Origin: Anaerosphaera aminiphila DSM 21120
GTDB lineage: Bacteria; Bacillota; Clostridia; Tissierellales; Peptoniphilaceae
Length of the DNA stretch: 64,000 bases
Direction: 5' to 3'
NCBI RefSeq assembly: GCF_900129925.1
Contig: NZ_FQXI01000004.1
Coordinates: forward strand, 58,724-122,723
Part shown: one piece after another, positions 24,234-34,578 of the stretch
How positions within the stretch are numbered: position 1 is the first letter of the stretch
Layout: every line of letters starts with the position of its first letter
Translations under genes and position numbers: made by a program
Notes under the pieces: generated by a model
The model's database searches: none
The model's input: only the letters and a program-made list of their open reading frames with translations
What the model was told of the DNA's origin: nothing

Positions 24234-25562
24234 ATGGAAAAGAATAAAACGACTTACGGATTGCCCACAGCTATAGCTATGATTGTGGGAATCGTAATCG
24301 GCTCTGGAATATTTTTTAAAGCCGATGATATTTTAATTGCCACTGGAGGCAATGTTAAATTGGGATTATTAGTGCTTTTAATTGGCGCTACAGCAATAAT
24401 CTTTGGATCTCTATCCCTTTCTGAATTTGCATTTAGAAGTACTTCTACGGGAGGTTTTGTAGGGTATTTTGAGGAATTTATAAGTTCAAAAACCGCTTCG
24501 GGATTTGGATACTTTCAAACATTTATATACTATCCTTCAATTGCAGTTGTAGTATCTTGGGCAAGTATTATATTTGGCTCTATGATTTTTAATGTGTCAC
24601 TTTCTTTAGAAGTACAGCTTTTAATTGCATATTTACTGCTAATAACATTAATTTTTACAAATACAGTTTCAAAGAGATTGGGAGGATACTTTCAAAATGT
24701 TTCAACAGTAATAAAATTAATACCGCTATTTACTATTGCAATAGTTGGAATATTTTTTAAGGGATCACCTCCTGAAATTCCACAAGGCGTGCCACTTGTG
24801 CTACCTAAGTCTGTGGGGATAAGTTGGATTACTTCCCTTGCACCAATTGCATTTTCCTTTGACGGTTGGCCAATAGCAACTTCTATTTCTCAAGAAGTTA
24901 AAAATCCGCAAAAGACTATGCCAAAGGCTCTGGTAACTGCTCCAATTTTAATTTTAATATCCTATTTACTCTACTTTTATGGAATTACAAAAATATGTGG
25001 TCCCACTTATATTATGACTATGCAGGACTACTCCGTATACAAAGTCTCAGAGTTAATATTTGGAGATCTTGGTGCTAAAATTATGATTACATTTATAACC
25101 ATTGCCATTATGGGCGTTGTAAATGGTGTACTACTTGGGGGAATTAGAATGCCTCAAGCTCTTGCTGAAAAAAATATTTGCTTTAATAAAAGCGTGGCAA
25201 AAGTTGATGAGAAGTATGGACTTTCAATTAAATCTTCAATAATATTTGCACTTATTTGTACTGTCTGGATGTTTATACACTATATAACTCAAAAGTTAAA
25301 TTTGCTAAATGAAAGAGATGTTTCAGAAATAGCCATAGTATTTGGAAATGCCGTAAACATATTACTCTATTTAAAAGTTTTAAATTTTTATAAAAGCGGT
25401 GAAATTGAAAGTAAGCTAAGAGGTCTTATTGCTCCAATATTTGCAATTATCGGCTCACTTATTATACTCTTTGGTGGAATTATTTCCTCACCACTTTACA
25501 TTGGAGTATATTTAATTGTATGTCTGTTAGTATTTTTACTGGGATTTTATAAAAATAAATAA
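24234..25562 (+). CDS. APC-family amino acid permease
   Basis: 442-aa integral membrane transporter with about twelve hydrophobic segments. The first helix carries the APC signature MIVGIVIGSGIFF (about residues 16-28), whose unwound glycine region binds the amino-acid backbone. APIAFSFDGWPIATSISQEVKNPQK matches helix 6 and the loop after it in LAT/SteT-like exchangers. It has its own promoter and terminator, so it is a single-gene unit. The exact amino acid cannot be read from sequence. Confidence 0.9.
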   Translation: MEKNKTTYGLPTAIAMIVGIVIGSGIFFKADDILIATGGNVKLGLLVLLIGATAIIFGSLSLSEFAFRSTSTGGFVGYFEEFISSKTASGFGYFQTFIYYPSIAVVVSWASIIFGSMIFNVSLSLEVQLLIAYLLLITLIFTNTVSKRLGGYFQNVSTVIKLIPLFTIAIVGIFFKGSPPEIPQGVPLVLPKSVGISWITSLAPIAFSFDGWPIATSISQEVKNPQKTMPKALVTAPILILISYLLYFYGITKICGPTYIMTMQDYSVYKVSELIFGDLGAKIMITFITIAIMGVVNGVLLGGIRMPQALAEKNICFNKSVAKVDEKYGLSIKSSIIFALICTVWMFIHYITQKLNLLNERDVSEIAIVFGNAVNILLYLKVLNFYKSGEIESKLRGLIAPIFAIIGSLIILFGGIISSPLYIGVYLIVCLLVFLLGFYKNK

Positions 25563-25606
25563 TTTTAAAATTTAAGTGCTATTAAAATATCTTTTAACAT
25601 TAATAC

Positions 25607-25637
25607 AAACCCTGTTTATGGAGATAAGCAGGGTTTT
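25607..25637 (+). terminator. Terminator after the APC permease
   Basis: Arms 25607-25619 and 25624-25636 (13 pairs with one G-U) with a 4-base loop, followed by a short TTTT. The site is 45 bases after the stop codon. Confidence 0.75.
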
Positions 25638-25642
25638 AAATA

Positions 25643-25667
25643 TTTAACACGCCTTTAAAGTGTTAAA
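25643..25667. promoter_or_regulatory. Inverted repeat upstream of the yitT-like gene
   Basis: TTTAACAC (25643-25650) and GTGTTAAA (25660-25667) form a perfect 8-base inverted repeat, 25 bases before the -35 box at 25693. It could bind a dimeric regulator, or be a chance AT-rich repeat. Confidence 0.3.
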
Positions 25668-25692
25668 TTACTATATTTATTTTTTTGGCACC

Positions 25693-25721
25693 TTGTTTAA
25701 AATCAAATATAGAAATATAAT
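25693..25721 (+). promoter_or_regulatory. Promoter of the yitT-like gene
   Basis: TTGTTT (25693-25698), 17 bases, TATAAT (25716-25721), 17 bases before the start codon at 25739. Confidence 0.7.
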
Positions 25722-25738
25722 TAGAGATAGGTGATTTT

Positions 25739-26614
25739 ATGAACAGAAAAAAAGCGAAAAATATTCTTTCTATTAACAATTTAAAAAAAATTCTAATTAT
25801 AACAGTGGGCGTTTTTATTATAAGTCTTGGGTTGTACTTCTTTATGATTCCCAATAACTTAGCTGCAGGAGGAGCTACTGGCTTTGCAATTTTAATTTCT
25901 TCCTTCCTGAAAAAATTGCCCATTAGTTTAATAATTTTACTCTTAAATATAATTTTAAATGTAACCGGAATAATATTTATTGGCAGAGAATTTGGAGCCT
26001 ATACTATTTATGCTTCAGTGATTCTCTCCCTATTTTTAAGAATTTTTGAAGTTTTTATCCCAATTACAAGTCCAATTTCTGATGACTTGTTTATAAATTT
26101 AATTTTTGGAATTTTACTACAGGGCGTAGGAGTAGGATTGGTAATAAATACTGGGGCCTCAACAGGTGGAACAGACGTCCTTGGAAAAATTATTGAAAAG
26201 TACACAAGATTGTCCTTTGGAACGAGTTTGGCAATAATAGACGGATTTATAACTATAGGGGCAATACTTAGATTTGGACCTACAGTGGGAATGTATGCTT
26301 TACTTGGGGTTGCAATGAACTCTTTAATTATTGACAAAATGTTACAGGGCTTTAACTCAAAGTACAATATAACTATAATTTCAGATAATGTAGATGTAAT
26401 AAATAAGTTTATATTAAACGACATTACTAGGGGCAGTACTATTTACTCTGCTGAAGGAGGCTATTCAAGTGCTCCTAAGAAAATTTTAACAACAGTTGTA
26501 GATAGAAAAGACTATATTGTACTTCGTGAATTTGTAAGGTCAATTGACGAAAAAGCTTTTATGTTTATATATCCGGTCTCAGAAGTAGAAGGCGAAGGAT
26601 TTACATATGATTAA
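25739..26614 (+). CDS. YitT family membrane protein (DUF161/DUF2179)
   Basis: 291-aa protein with five or six membrane segments in the first 200 residues and a soluble C-terminal DUF2179 domain (about 205-285). The family pattern includes IPNNLAAGGATGFAILIS, NTGASTGGTDVLGKII and RGSTIYSAEGGYSSAPKKILTTVV. The transported molecule or role of YitT proteins is not known. AGGTGA precedes the ATG. It is a single-gene unit with its own promoter, and shares a terminator with ilvE. Confidence 0.88.
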   Translation: MNRKKAKNILSINNLKKILIITVGVFIISLGLYFFMIPNNLAAGGATGFAILISSFLKKLPISLIILLLNIILNVTGIIFIGREFGAYTIYASVILSLFLRIFEVFIPITSPISDDLFINLIFGILLQGVGVGLVINTGASTGGTDVLGKIIEKYTRLSFGTSLAIIDGFITIGAILRFGPTVGMYALLGVAMNSLIIDKMLQGFNSKYNITIISDNVDVINKFILNDITRGSTIYSAEGGYSSAPKKILTTVVDRKDYIVLREFVRSIDEKAFMFIYPVSEVEGEGFTYD

Positions 26615-26620
26615 ATCCAT

Positions 26621-26652
26621 AAAAAACGTGCTGAATTTTCAGCACGTTTTTT
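26621..26652. terminator. Bidirectional terminator between yitT and ilvE
   Basis: Perfect 14-base arms (26621-26634 and 26639-26652) with a 4-base loop, A6 on one side and T7 on the other. It serves the convergent genes. Confidence 0.9.
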
Positions 26653-27713
26653 TAAACTTCTATTTGCCAACCCTCTGGTCCTTTTTTTCTAGCCCATTGA
26701 ATATCTGTAAGCTCATCATATAGGTGTTGGCTCACTTTTCCAATTTCTCCATTATTTATAACTACTTTTTCGCCGTTGTAAAAAAGTTCTCCTACAGGAC
26801 TTACTACCGCTGCAGTTCCCGTTCCAAATACTTCTAGCAACTTCCCTTTTTTGTGAAGGTCCATTATTTCATCTATTGCTATTTTCTTTTCAACTACTTT
26901 TTGTCCTTCAGCTTTTAAGAGTTCTATTATGGACTTTCTGGTTATTCCCGAAAGTATACTTCCGTTTAATTCAGGTGTTATTATTCCATCGTCAGTTACA
27001 AAAAATATATTCATTGAACCAACTTCTTCAACGTATTTTCTATCTACACCATCAATCCACAAAACTTGAAAATATCCATTTTCTTCAGCTTCAATTTGAC
27101 TCTTTAAACTTGCTGCGTAATTTCCTCCGGCCTTTGCAGTTCCAATTCCACCTTTTACAGCACGAACATACTTGTCCTCAACGTAAATTTTCATTGGTGC
27201 CAAACCATCTTTGTAGTACGGTCCACTTGGGCTTAAAATTATCATAAGCAAGTATGAATCACTTGGATGAACTCCAAGTTTTGGCTCTGTAGCTATTATA
27301 AAAGGTCTTATATAAAGCGACGCTTCCTTTGAATCCGGAACCCAATCTCTTTCAATATCTATTAATTTTTTTAAAGCTTCCATCATAAATTCTTCATCTA
27401 CTGGCGGAATACAAAGTCTATCATTTGACTCATTCATTCTCTTAAAGTTTTCATCTGCTCTAAACAAATATACTTTTCCATCATTTTTATAAGCTTTTAA
27501 TCCTTCAAATATTGTCTGTCCATAGTGAAGCCCCATTGCTGAAGGTTGAATCTCTATATTTCCGTAGGGGACAATTCTTGGATCATTCCATCCGTTTTTT
27601 TCATCATAGTCCATAAGAAACATATAATCTGTAAAATACGTTCCAAATCCAAGTTTGTTTTCATCTTTAATTTTTTCTTTGAGTTTTAAACTCTTCTCAA
27701 ACCTAATATCCAT
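26652..27713 (-). CDS. ilvE: Branched-chain amino acid aminotransferase
   Basis: PLP enzyme performing the last step of Val, Leu and Ile synthesis, or the first step of their breakdown. The protein is of the longer BCAT type (about 353 aa), with ALGLHYGQ-like QPSAMGLHYGQTIFEGLKAYK near residue 60 and GTAKAGGNYAASLK, which includes the PLP lysine, near 195. ATG 27713 is chosen because GGAGGGG lies just upstream. It is downstream of the leu-ilv operon but has its own promoter, so it can be expressed apart from the T-box controlled genes. Confidence 0.95.
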   Translation of the reverse strand: MDIRFEKSLKLKEKIKDENKLGFGTYFTDYMFLMDYDEKNGWNDPRIVPYGNIEIQPSAMGLHYGQTIFEGLKAYKNDGKVYLFRADENFKRMNESNDRLCIPPVDEEFMMEALKKLIDIERDWVPDSKEASLYIRPFIIATEPKLGVHPSDSYLLMIILSPSGPYYKDGLAPMKIYVEDKYVRAVKGGIGTAKAGGNYAASLKSQIEAEENGYFQVLWIDGVDRKYVEEVGSMNIFFVTDDGIITPELNGSILSGITRKSIIELLKAEGQKVVEKKIAIDEIMDLHKKGKLLEVFGTGTAAVVSPVGELFYNGEKVVINNGEIGKVSQHLYDELTDIQWARKKGPEGWQIEV

Positions 27714-27765
27714 ATTCCCCTCCATTTTTAAGTAAATAATTTTACGCCACTTTTCTTAATCATAA

Positions 27766-27794
27766 ATTATAGCACCTTTAGCACGTTGCCACAA
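27766..27794 (-). promoter_or_regulatory. ilvE promoter
   Basis: Minus strand TTGTGG (27794-27789), 17 bases, TATAAT (27771-27766), about 50 bases before the ilvE start. I see no T-box element between it and the gene. Confidence 0.7.
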
Positions 27795-27821
27795 CATAAT
27801 TTAACTACCATCATATAGCTA

Positions 27822-27854
27822 TTACCACTATTGTCTCTAAAACAGTAGTGGTAA
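27822..27854 (-). other. Hairpin downstream of ilvD
   Basis: Twelve-base arms (27854-27843 and 27833-27822, one G-U pair) with a 9-base loop, starting 20 bases after the ilvD stop. There is no T run after it, so it may protect the 3' end of the operon mRNA or act as a weak terminator. Confidence 0.5.
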
Positions 27855-27874
27855 TAAATTATATTTTAATTAAA

Positions 27875-29539
27875 CTATTCCAATACTGCTCCCTTGTCAG
27901 AGCTGGTAACCAGTTTTTGATACCTTCCAAGCCAACCTTTTATAGGTTCTCTTTCCTTTGGAATAAAAGTTTTCATTCTGGCATTTAGTTCATCGTCAGT
28001 TATTTTTAAGTTTAAGGAATAATTTGGAATGTCTATTTCAATAATGTCGCCTTCTTTTATTATTCCTATTTCTCCTCCGGCGCTTGCCTCAGGAGATACG
28101 TGTCCAATTGACGCTCCTCTTGATGCACCTGAAAATCTTCCATCTGTAATAAGTGCTACAGATTTGTCCAATTTCATTCCGGCAAGGGCACTTGTCGGAT
28201 TTAACATCTCTCTCATTCCAGGGCCGCCCTTTGGACCTTCATACCTAATTACCACTACATCACCGGCTTTTATTTCTCCACTGTAAATTGCCTTAATGGC
28301 GAATTCTTCACAGTCAAAAACTCTAGCCGGTCCCTCGTGTACAAGCATTTCATCTGCTACGGCACTTCTCTTAACTACTGCACCTTTTTTTGCTATGTTC
28401 CCCCATAAAATTGCCAAGCCACCTGTTTCACTGTATGGATTATCTATAGGTCTTATAATATTAGTATCCCTTATAAAAGAATTTTTAATATTTTCTCCTA
28501 CTGATTTTCCCGATGCAGTTATTAAACTGGTGTCAAGTAATTCCCTCTTAGTCAGTTCTTTTTGCACTGCTCCTATTCCACCTGCAAAATATAGCTCTTG
28601 CATATGAGTAGGTCCTGCCGGTGCAAGGTGACAGAGATTTGGAACTCTTTCACTTACTTCATTTATTAAATTTAAGTCCAGTGGCACTTCAGCCTCGTGA
28701 GCTATAGCCAATAGATGAAGCACAGTATTTGTTGAACAGCCCAAAGCCATATCACAAACTAGAGCATTTTTAACTGACTTGTCATTTATAATATCCCTTA
28801 TTTTTATATCTTCTCTTAATAAATCCATTACAGCCATTCCACTTTTCTTTGCAAGTGCAAGTCTTTCAGAATAAACTGCCGGAACAGTTCCATTTCCTGG
28901 AAGTGCAAGGCCTATTGCCTCAGAAAGACAGTTCATACTGTTTGCTGTGTACATTCCGGCGCAACTTCCACAAGTTGGACAGGAATTGTGTTCAAATTCA
29001 GATAGTTTTTCTTCAGTAATCATTCCCGCTTTAAAACTTCCCACAGCTTCAAACATAGAAGACAAACTTATTTCATCTCCTCCATTTAAACCCGCCAACA
29101 TCGGTCCTCCACTTACAAGTACTGTTGGTAAATTCAACCTAAGTGCACCCATAATCATTCCCGGAACTATTTTGTCGCAGTTTGGAACCAGTACCAGTGC
29201 ATCTAATCCGTGGGCAATTGCCATTGATTCAAGGCTGTCTGCTATTAATTCTCTACTTGGAAGGGAGTACTTCATTCCAATATGTCCCATTGCAATTCCA
29301 TCACATACACCTATTGATGGAATCATTATTGGAGTTCCGCCATTCATTAAAACTCCCGTCTTTACACTTTCAACCATTTTATCTAGGTTGACGTGTCCCG
29401 GAACTATCTCACTAAAGGCACTTATTACACCCACTAAGGGTCTATCAAGTTGTTCTTTGACATATCCCATGGCGTAAAATAAACTCCTGTTAGGCGCTCT
29501 CTCTACCCCTCTTATTACATCATCACTTCTTAAGTTCAT
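27875..29539 (-). CDS. ilvD: Dihydroxy-acid dehydratase
   Basis: Fe-S enzyme dehydrating dihydroxy acids to the 2-keto acids of Val and Ile synthesis. Cluster cysteines are visible in [11 protein letters not shown] (about residue 119) and [25 protein letters not shown] (about 188), plus [10 protein letters not shown]. The 554-aa length and C-terminal [22 protein letters not shown] are standard. It is the last gene of the leu-ilv operon, 24 bases after ilvC. Confidence 0.97.
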   Translation of the reverse strand: MNLRSDDVIRGVERAPNRSLFYAMGYVKEQLDRPLVGVISAFSEIVPGHVNLDKMVESVKTGVLMNGGTPIMIPSIGVCDGIAMGHIGMKYSLPSRELIADSLESMAIAHGLDALVLVPNCDKIVPGMIMGALRLNLPTVLVSGGPMLAGLNGGDEISLSSMFEAVGSFKAGMITEEKLSEFEHNSCPTCGSCAGMYTANSMNCLSEAIGLALPGNGTVPAVYSERLALAKKSGMAVMDLLREDIKIRDIINDKSVKNALVCDMALGCSTNTVLHLLAIAHEAEVPLDLNLINEVSERVPNLCHLAPAGPTHMQELYFAGGIGAVQKELTKRELLDTSLITASGKSVGENIKNSFIRDTNIIRPIDNPYSETGGLAILWGNIAKKGAVVKRSAVADEMLVHEGPARVFDCEEFAIKAIYSGEIKAGDVVVIRYEGPKGGPGMREMLNPTSALAGMKLDKSVALITDGRFSGASRGASIGHVSPEASAGGEIGIIKEGDIIEIDIPNYSLNLKITDDELNARMKTFIPKEREPIKGWLGRYQKLVTSSDKGAVLE

Positions 29540-29563
29540 AAATACTCCCCTATTTTTTAACCT

Positions 29564-30559
29564 TTATTTTTTTAACCAGCTCATCATATCTCTTAGTTCT
29601 TTTCCAACTTCTTCAAGTTGATGTTCACTTTCTTTTCTTCTTGTAGTTAAGAAGTTGATTTTTCTTCCAGATGAGAACTCTGTCATAAAGTCACTTGCAA
29701 ATTTTCCTGTTTGAATGTCATTTAAAACTTCTTTCATATTTTGTTTTGTCTCATCAGTGATAACTCTCTTTCCAGCTACATAGTCGCCATATTCAGCTGT
29801 ATTTGATATAGAGTATCTCATTCCTGCAAATCCACCTTCGTTGATCATGTCAACTATTAGCTTCATTTCATGTATACATTCAAAATATGCCATTTCAGGT
29901 TCATATCCGGCTTCTACAAGAGTTTCAAATCCAACTTTCATAAGTTCCGTAACGCCACCGCAAAGTACAGCTTGCTCTCCAAATAAATCTGTCTCAGTTT
30001 CTTCTTTAAATGTAGTTTCAAGAATTCCAGCTCTTCCAGCTCCGATTCCGGATGCATATGCCAGTGCTTTTTCCTTTGCCTGTCCTGTGGCATCTTGGTA
30101 AACTGCAATTAGTGAAGGAACTCCATGACCTAACTCATACTGACTTCTTACAGTATGTCCAGGTCCCTTTGGTGCTACCATTATTACATCTATGTCCTCT
30201 TGAGGAGTTACTAAATTATAATGTATGTTAAATCCGTGAGCATACATTAATGTATTTCCCTTTTCCATATTTGGCTCTATTTTTTCATGATATAGGTCTG
30301 CTGATATTTCATCTGGTACAAGCATCATAACCATGTCAGCTTTTTTTGCAGCTTCTTCTACGTTATATACTTTTATTCCAAATTCTTCTGCAACTTTTCT
30401 TGATTTGCTGTTTTCACCAAGTCCAACTATAACATTAACTCCACTTTCCTTTAAGTTCAGTGCATGAGCATGTCCTTGACTTCCAAATCCCATTATTGCC
30501 ACTGTCTTATTTGCCAACATCTCTAAGTTACAATCTTTATCATAATATTTATTTACCAT
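29564..30559 (-). CDS. ilvC: Ketol-acid reductoisomerase (class I)
   Basis: Second enzyme of Val/Ile synthesis, isomerising and reducing acetohydroxy acids with NADPH. The Rossmann motif [13 protein letters not shown] is near residue 25 and the metal-binding acidic residues lie around [10 protein letters not shown]. At 331 aa it is the short class I form. It lies between ilvN and ilvD, 12 and 24 bases from them. Confidence 0.97.
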   Translation of the reverse strand: MVNKYYDKDCNLEMLANKTVAIMGFGSQGHAHALNLKESGVNVIVGLGENSKSRKVAEEFGIKVYNVEEAAKKADMVMMLVPDEISADLYHEKIEPNMEKGNTLMYAHGFNIHYNLVTPQEDIDVIMVAPKGPGHTVRSQYELGHGVPSLIAVYQDATGQAKEKALAYASGIGAGRAGILETTFKEETETDLFGEQAVLCGGVTELMKVGFETLVEAGYEPEMAYFECIHEMKLIVDMINEGGFAGMRYSISNTAEYGDYVAGKRVITDETKQNMKEVLNDIQTGKFASDFMTEFSSGRKINFLTTRRKESEHQLEEVGKELRDMMSWLKK

Positions 30560-30571
30560 TTTTATATCCCC

Positions 30572-31054
30572 CTAAATTCTCTTCATACCAGTTACGCCGG
30601 TTCTGCAAATTTCCACTATCTCATAATCTTCTTCCAGTACTTTTAAAAAGGCATTGATTTTTACAGGTTTACCTGTCAACTCAATTATCATACTGCTTGG
30701 CGATAAGTCTACCACACTTGCCTTGTATATCTTTGCAATTTCTGCAATCTCTGCTCTGTTAGTTTCGTCTGTCTTTACCTTTACAAGTACAATTTCTCTA
30801 AATACACACTCTCTTTGATCCAGCACTTCTATATCTCTAACTTCTTCTAATTTATCAGTTTGAGATACAATTTGGTGCAGTTCATTTTTCTCTACAATAA
30901 CTGTTAAAGTTATTCTTGAAAAATCCGGATCATCTGTTGCCGATACTGTAAGTGTCTCTATGTTAAATCCCCTTCGGGCAAACAGTGAAGAGATTCTCGC
31001 CAATATCCCTGCGTTATTTTCTACTAATATGCTTATAACTTCAAAACTAGCCAT
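30572..31054 (-). CDS. ilvN: Acetolactate synthase small (regulatory) subunit
   Basis: Regulatory subunit that activates IlvB and gives valine feedback. The N-terminal ACT domain (about 4-75) reads SILVENNAGILARISSLFARRGFNIETLTV, and the C-terminal domain follows to residue 160. It starts directly behind ilvB. Confidence 0.96.
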   Translation of the reverse strand: MASFEVISILVENNAGILARISSLFARRGFNIETLTVSATDDPDFSRITLTVIVEKNELHQIVSQTDKLEEVRDIEVLDQRECVFREIVLVKVKTDETNRAEIAEIAKIYKASVVDLSPSSMIIELTGKPVKINAFLKVLEEDYEIVEICRTGVTGMKRI

Positions 31055-31055
31055 C

Positions 31056-32720
31056 TCACCACCCCAATATTAAGTCTTCTACAGTTCCACCTGCTGGTAT
31101 CATAGGTAAAACTACTTCATCTTCATTTATCTTAACTTCTATTATTGTTGGACCATTTTGTTTTACACTATCATCAAAGCTATTTCTAAATTCTTCAATG
31201 TTACTGCAACTATACCCCTTGGCCCCAAAGGCATCAGCTAATTTAACGTAGTCAGTTTGTTTGTCATAGTCTGTCTGACTATATCTGTCACTATATAAAA
31301 AGTGTTGCCACTGTCTAACCATTCCCAGTTTATTGTTGTTCATTACAATAGTTATAATTTTTATTCCATACTTTACAGCAGTGGTAACTTCATTCATATT
31401 CATGTGAAAAGATCCATCTCCCGTTATTAAAACTACAGGTCTATTTGGATTTGCAAGTTTAGCTCCAATTGAAGCTCCATATCCAAATCCCATAGTTCCA
31501 AGCCCCGCACTTGTAAGGAAACTTCTTGGATTTGTCTTTCCACAGTACTGAGCTGCCCACATTTGATGTTGTCCTACGTCTGTAACTATAATAAAGTCCT
31601 CTCCCAGCACTTCAGATACGTACTTCATAACTTGGTGAGGTTTTATTTCATCTTCGCTGTCTTCGGGAACATAGTCTTTTTCTTTGTACTTTCTAAGAGT
31701 GGCTAACCACTCACTTCTGTTTCTCTCTTCAATTAGAGGAAGTAAATTCTTTAAAATTACTTTTATATCTCCAACTATTCCAAAGTCAACAAGTACATTT
31801 TTATCTATTTCACTTTTGTCTATGTCAATTTGGACAATTTTGGCATTGGGAGCAAAGTGTTTAGTATTTAATGCAACTCTATCTGAAAATCTTGCTCCTA
31901 TGGCAAGTACTAAGTCTGCATTTTCCATTGCATAATTACTGCTAACTCTGCCATGCATTCCAACCATTCCAAAGTTGAGTTCATCTTCATATCCAAGTAC
32001 ACCTATTGCCATAAGTGTATTACAGGCAGGGATTTTATTTTTATTAATTAAATCTCTAAGCTCTTTATAGCTCTCTGAATTTGTAACCCCACCACCACAG
32101 TATATAAACGGCCTCTCTGATTTATTTATAAGTTCAGCAAGTTTTTCCAACTCACCTTCATCAAAACTTTCATTTTTTTGAATTTCCAATCTCTCTTTTG
32201 GCTCATACTCTGTATAGCTAAGGATTATATCCTTTGGAACATCTACAAGAACCGGTCCTTTTCTTCCCGTATTTGCAATTTTAAAAGCTCTTCTTATAGT
32301 ATCTTGTAGTTCACTTATGTCTCTTACTACAAAATTGTGCTTTGTTATTGGCATTGTTATTCCGGTGATGTAAATTTCTTGAAAACTGTCTTTTCCAATT
32401 AAACTTGTTGGTACATTTCCTGTAATGCACACCATTGGAATACTATCCATGAAGGCAGTTGCAATTCCCGTGACAAGATTTGTAGCTCCCGGTCCACTGG
32501 TTGCCAAAGCTACTCCGGTTTTACCCGTGCTTCGTCCATAGCCGTCTGCAGCATGTGCAGCTCCGCTTTCATCACATGTCAATATATGATTAATCTCATC
32601 TCTATAATCATAAAGAGCATTGTATATATCTATTACGGCACCACCTGGATATCCGAAAATAGTTTCAACACCCTCGTCTATAAGTGTTTTTATTATTATA
32701 TCTGCTCCTTTATATTCCAC
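31056..32720 (-). CDS. ilvB: Acetolactate synthase large subunit
   Basis: Thiamine-diphosphate enzyme joining pyruvate to pyruvate or 2-oxobutyrate, the first common step of Val/Ile synthesis. TPP motif GDGSFHMNMNEVTTAVKYGIKIITIVMNN is near residue 435, and the catalytic Glu lies in DESGAAHAADGYGRSTGK. I choose GTG 32720 (MEYKGADIII), giving about 554 aa, because AAGGAAGGTGA lies seven bases before it. The frame extends to 32741 but without a ribosome-binding site. It follows the embedded ABC ATPase gene after 29 bases. Confidence 0.95.
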   Translation of the reverse strand: MEYKGADIIIKTLIDEGVETIFGYPGGAVIDIYNALYDYRDEINHILTCDESGAAHAADGYGRSTGKTGVALATSGPGATNLVTGIATAFMDSIPMVCITGNVPTSLIGKDSFQEIYITGITMPITKHNFVVRDISELQDTIRRAFKIANTGRKGPVLVDVPKDIILSYTEYEPKERLEIQKNESFDEGELEKLAELINKSERPFIYCGGGVTNSESYKELRDLINKNKIPACNTLMAIGVLGYEDELNFGMVGMHGRVSSNYAMENADLVLAIGARFSDRVALNTKHFAPNAKIVQIDIDKSEIDKNVLVDFGIVGDIKVILKNLLPLIEERNRSEWLATLRKYKEKDYVPEDSEDEIKPHQVMKYVSEVLGEDFIIVTDVGQHQMWAAQYCGKTNPRSFLTSAGLGTMGFGYGASIGAKLANPNRPVVLITGDGSFHMNMNEVTTAVKYGIKIITIVMNNNKLGMVRQWQHFLYSDRYSQTDYDKQTDYVKLADAFGAKGYSCSNIEEFRNSFDDSVKQNGPTIIEVKINEDEVVLPMIPAGGTVEDLILGW

Positions 32721-32749
32721 ACAATCACCTTCCTTAAGCACTTACTAAA

Positions 32750-33520
32750 TTATTCTTCTACTTTAACCCAAGCTCTTTTCCCGTTCCATTCCAGCTCTAC
32801 CTTTAAATCATAGAGTCCTGACAGATTTTCACTTGTCAAAACATCTTCTTTTAATCCTGATTTGTAAATTTTCCCATCTTTTATCAGCATTACATTTGTT
32901 ATAAATTCCATAATTTCATTAATGTCATGAGTTATATAAATTAAATTTGTTTGCTCATCTATTTTTTCCAAAGTTCTAAGCAAATTTTCTCTTTGATATA
33001 AATCAAGTGATGCACAGGGTTCATCCAGTATTAGTACTCTTGGATTTGAAATTAAACTTCTCACAACCAGTACTTTTTTTCTCTCCCCCTGTGATAAATT
33101 TCCATATTTTTTATCTGACAAGTTCCCTAGAGAAAATTTTTTAATATAGCCAACAGTTTTTTCAAATTCAAATTCTCTTACTTCGTCATAAATTCCTATG
33201 GTCTTTTTTATCCCTGACAGAACTATGTCAAAGACACTTTGTTTATTTAACACCTCGTCAAATCTGTCCATTGTAGAAGATACTATTCCTATTTGACTCT
33301 TTACAGTGTTCCAATTTCCCCTTCCAAACTCTGTTCCAAAAGCACTTACGCTTCCCCTTGAGGGTACTGTATATGCCATTAACATTGAAAAAAGTGTAGA
33401 CTTTCCCGAGCCGTTTGGTCCAAGTATTGCCCAGTTTTCACCACTGTTTAATTTAAAACTCACATTGTCTATTATCTTCCTATCATCTCTAATAAATGAT
33501 ACATTTTTATATTCAATCAT
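32750..33520 (-). CDS. ABC-type ATPase (ModF/YlmA-like) inside the leu-ilv operon
   Basis: 256-aa ATPase with Walker [10 protein letters not shown] (about residue 34), signature LSQGERKKV and Walker [13 protein letters not shown]. The sequence resembles the stand-alone COG1119 group (YlmA/ModF) rather than amino-acid importer ATPases, and no permease gene is present. Its ATG overlaps the leuB stop by four bases (ATGA), and ilvB follows 29 bases later, so it is co-transcribed with branched-chain amino-acid genes. Its role there is unknown. Confidence 0.85.
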   Translation of the reverse strand: MIEYKNVSFIRDDRKIIDNVSFKLNSGENWAILGPNGSGKSTLFSMLMAYTVPSRGSVSAFGTEFGRGNWNTVKSQIGIVSSTMDRFDEVLNKQSVFDIVLSGIKKTIGIYDEVREFEFEKTVGYIKKFSLGNLSDKKYGNLSQGERKKVLVVRSLISNPRVLILDEPCASLDLYQRENLLRTLEKIDEQTNLIYITHDINEIMEFITNVMLIKDGKIYKSGLKEDVLTSENLSGLYDLKVELEWNGKRAWVKVEE

Positions 33521-34578
33521 TTTATTCTCTTAATCACTTCTCTTGTAATTTCTTTTGTTCCCAAGTAGTTTTCACTGTCTAAGTCAAAAGTTCTAAATCC
33601 CTCTTCTAACACTTCTTCCACTGCTCTTTCAATAATAAGTGCTTCTCTTTCCATTTTAAAAGAGTACCTAAGCATCATTGCACAAGATAGTATTGTAGCA
33701 AGTGGATTTGCCAAATTTTTCCCGGCAATGTCAGGTGCTGAACCGTGAATCGGCTCGTAAAGTCCAAGTTTTTCTCCCAGACTTGCCGAAGGTAAAAGTC
33801 CAATAGATCCTGAAATTTGACTTGCCTCATCTGATAGTATGTCTCCAAATATGTTGTTTGTAAGGATACAGTCAAAAGATGACGGATTTCTGACTAATTG
33901 CATTGCAGCATTGTCCACATACATAAAGTCCAGCTCTACATCACTATACTCTGCTGCAACCTTTTGAACTACCTCTCTCCAAAGCTTTGAAGAGTCCAGT
34001 ACATTTGCCTTGTCAACTAAGGTGACTTTTTTTCTTCTAAGTCTGCTCATTTCAAAGGCATATCTGGCAATTCTCTCTATTTCAACTTCATTGTATCTCT
34101 CTTCATCATAAGCCGTTTTTATTCCATTTTCTATAAGTGTATCTCTCTTTCCAAAGTATATTCCACCCATTAGTTCCCTTACTATTACAATGTCCACATC
34201 TTTAATGTACTCAGGTTTTAAAGGAGAATTGTCTTTTAAAGAGTCGTATATTTTACAAGGTCTTAAATTGGCATATACTTCAAGAGATTTTCTAAGTCTT
34301 AAAAGTCCCTTTTCAGGTCTTTTTTCCGATTCAATTTCATCCCACTTCTTTCCGCCTACTGCTCCCAGTAAAATTGCGTCTGAACTTTTACAAATTTCTT
34401 CAGTTTCTCTTGGAAATGGATCGTCATAGTTGTCAATGGCATCTCCTCCAACTTTTGCAAAGTTGTATTCAAATTCCACATTTGAAATTTCTTCAATTTT
34501 ATTTAGGACTTCAATGCCGCAATCTACAACTTCAGGACCTATTCCATCCCCTTTTAATACAGCTATTTTCTTTTTCAT
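33517..34578 (-). CDS. leuB: 3-isopropylmalate dehydrogenase
   Basis: NAD-dependent oxidative decarboxylase of leucine synthesis. It begins [14 protein letters not shown] and carries [10 protein letters not shown] near residue 135, [15 protein letters not shown] and [13 protein letters not shown]. The 353-aa length is typical. Start and stop both overlap neighbours by four bases (ATGA), showing tight coupling from leuD through leuB to the ABC ATPase. Confidence 0.97.
   Translation of the reverse strand: MKKKIAVLKGDGIGPEVVDCGIEVLNKIEEISNVEFEYNFAKVGGDAIDNYDDPFPRETEEICKSSDAILLGAVGGKKWDEIESEKRPEKGLLRLRKSLEVYANLRPCKIYDSLKDNSPLKPEYIKDVDIVIVRELMGGIYFGKRDTLIENGIKTAYDEERYNEVEIERIARYAFEMSRLRRKKVTLVDKANVLDSSKLWREVVQKVAAEYSDVELDFMYVDNAAMQLVRNPSSFDCILTNNIFGDILSDEASQISGSIGLLPSASLGEKLGLYEPIHGSAPDIAGKNLANPLATILSCAMMLRYSFKMEREALIIERAVEEVLEEGFRTFDLDSENYLGTKEITREVIKRIK

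Noticed and set aside
27726..27874. Second T-box ahead of ilvE
   Set aside because: No GGTGGTACCGCG-like sequence or terminator lies between the promoter and ilvE.
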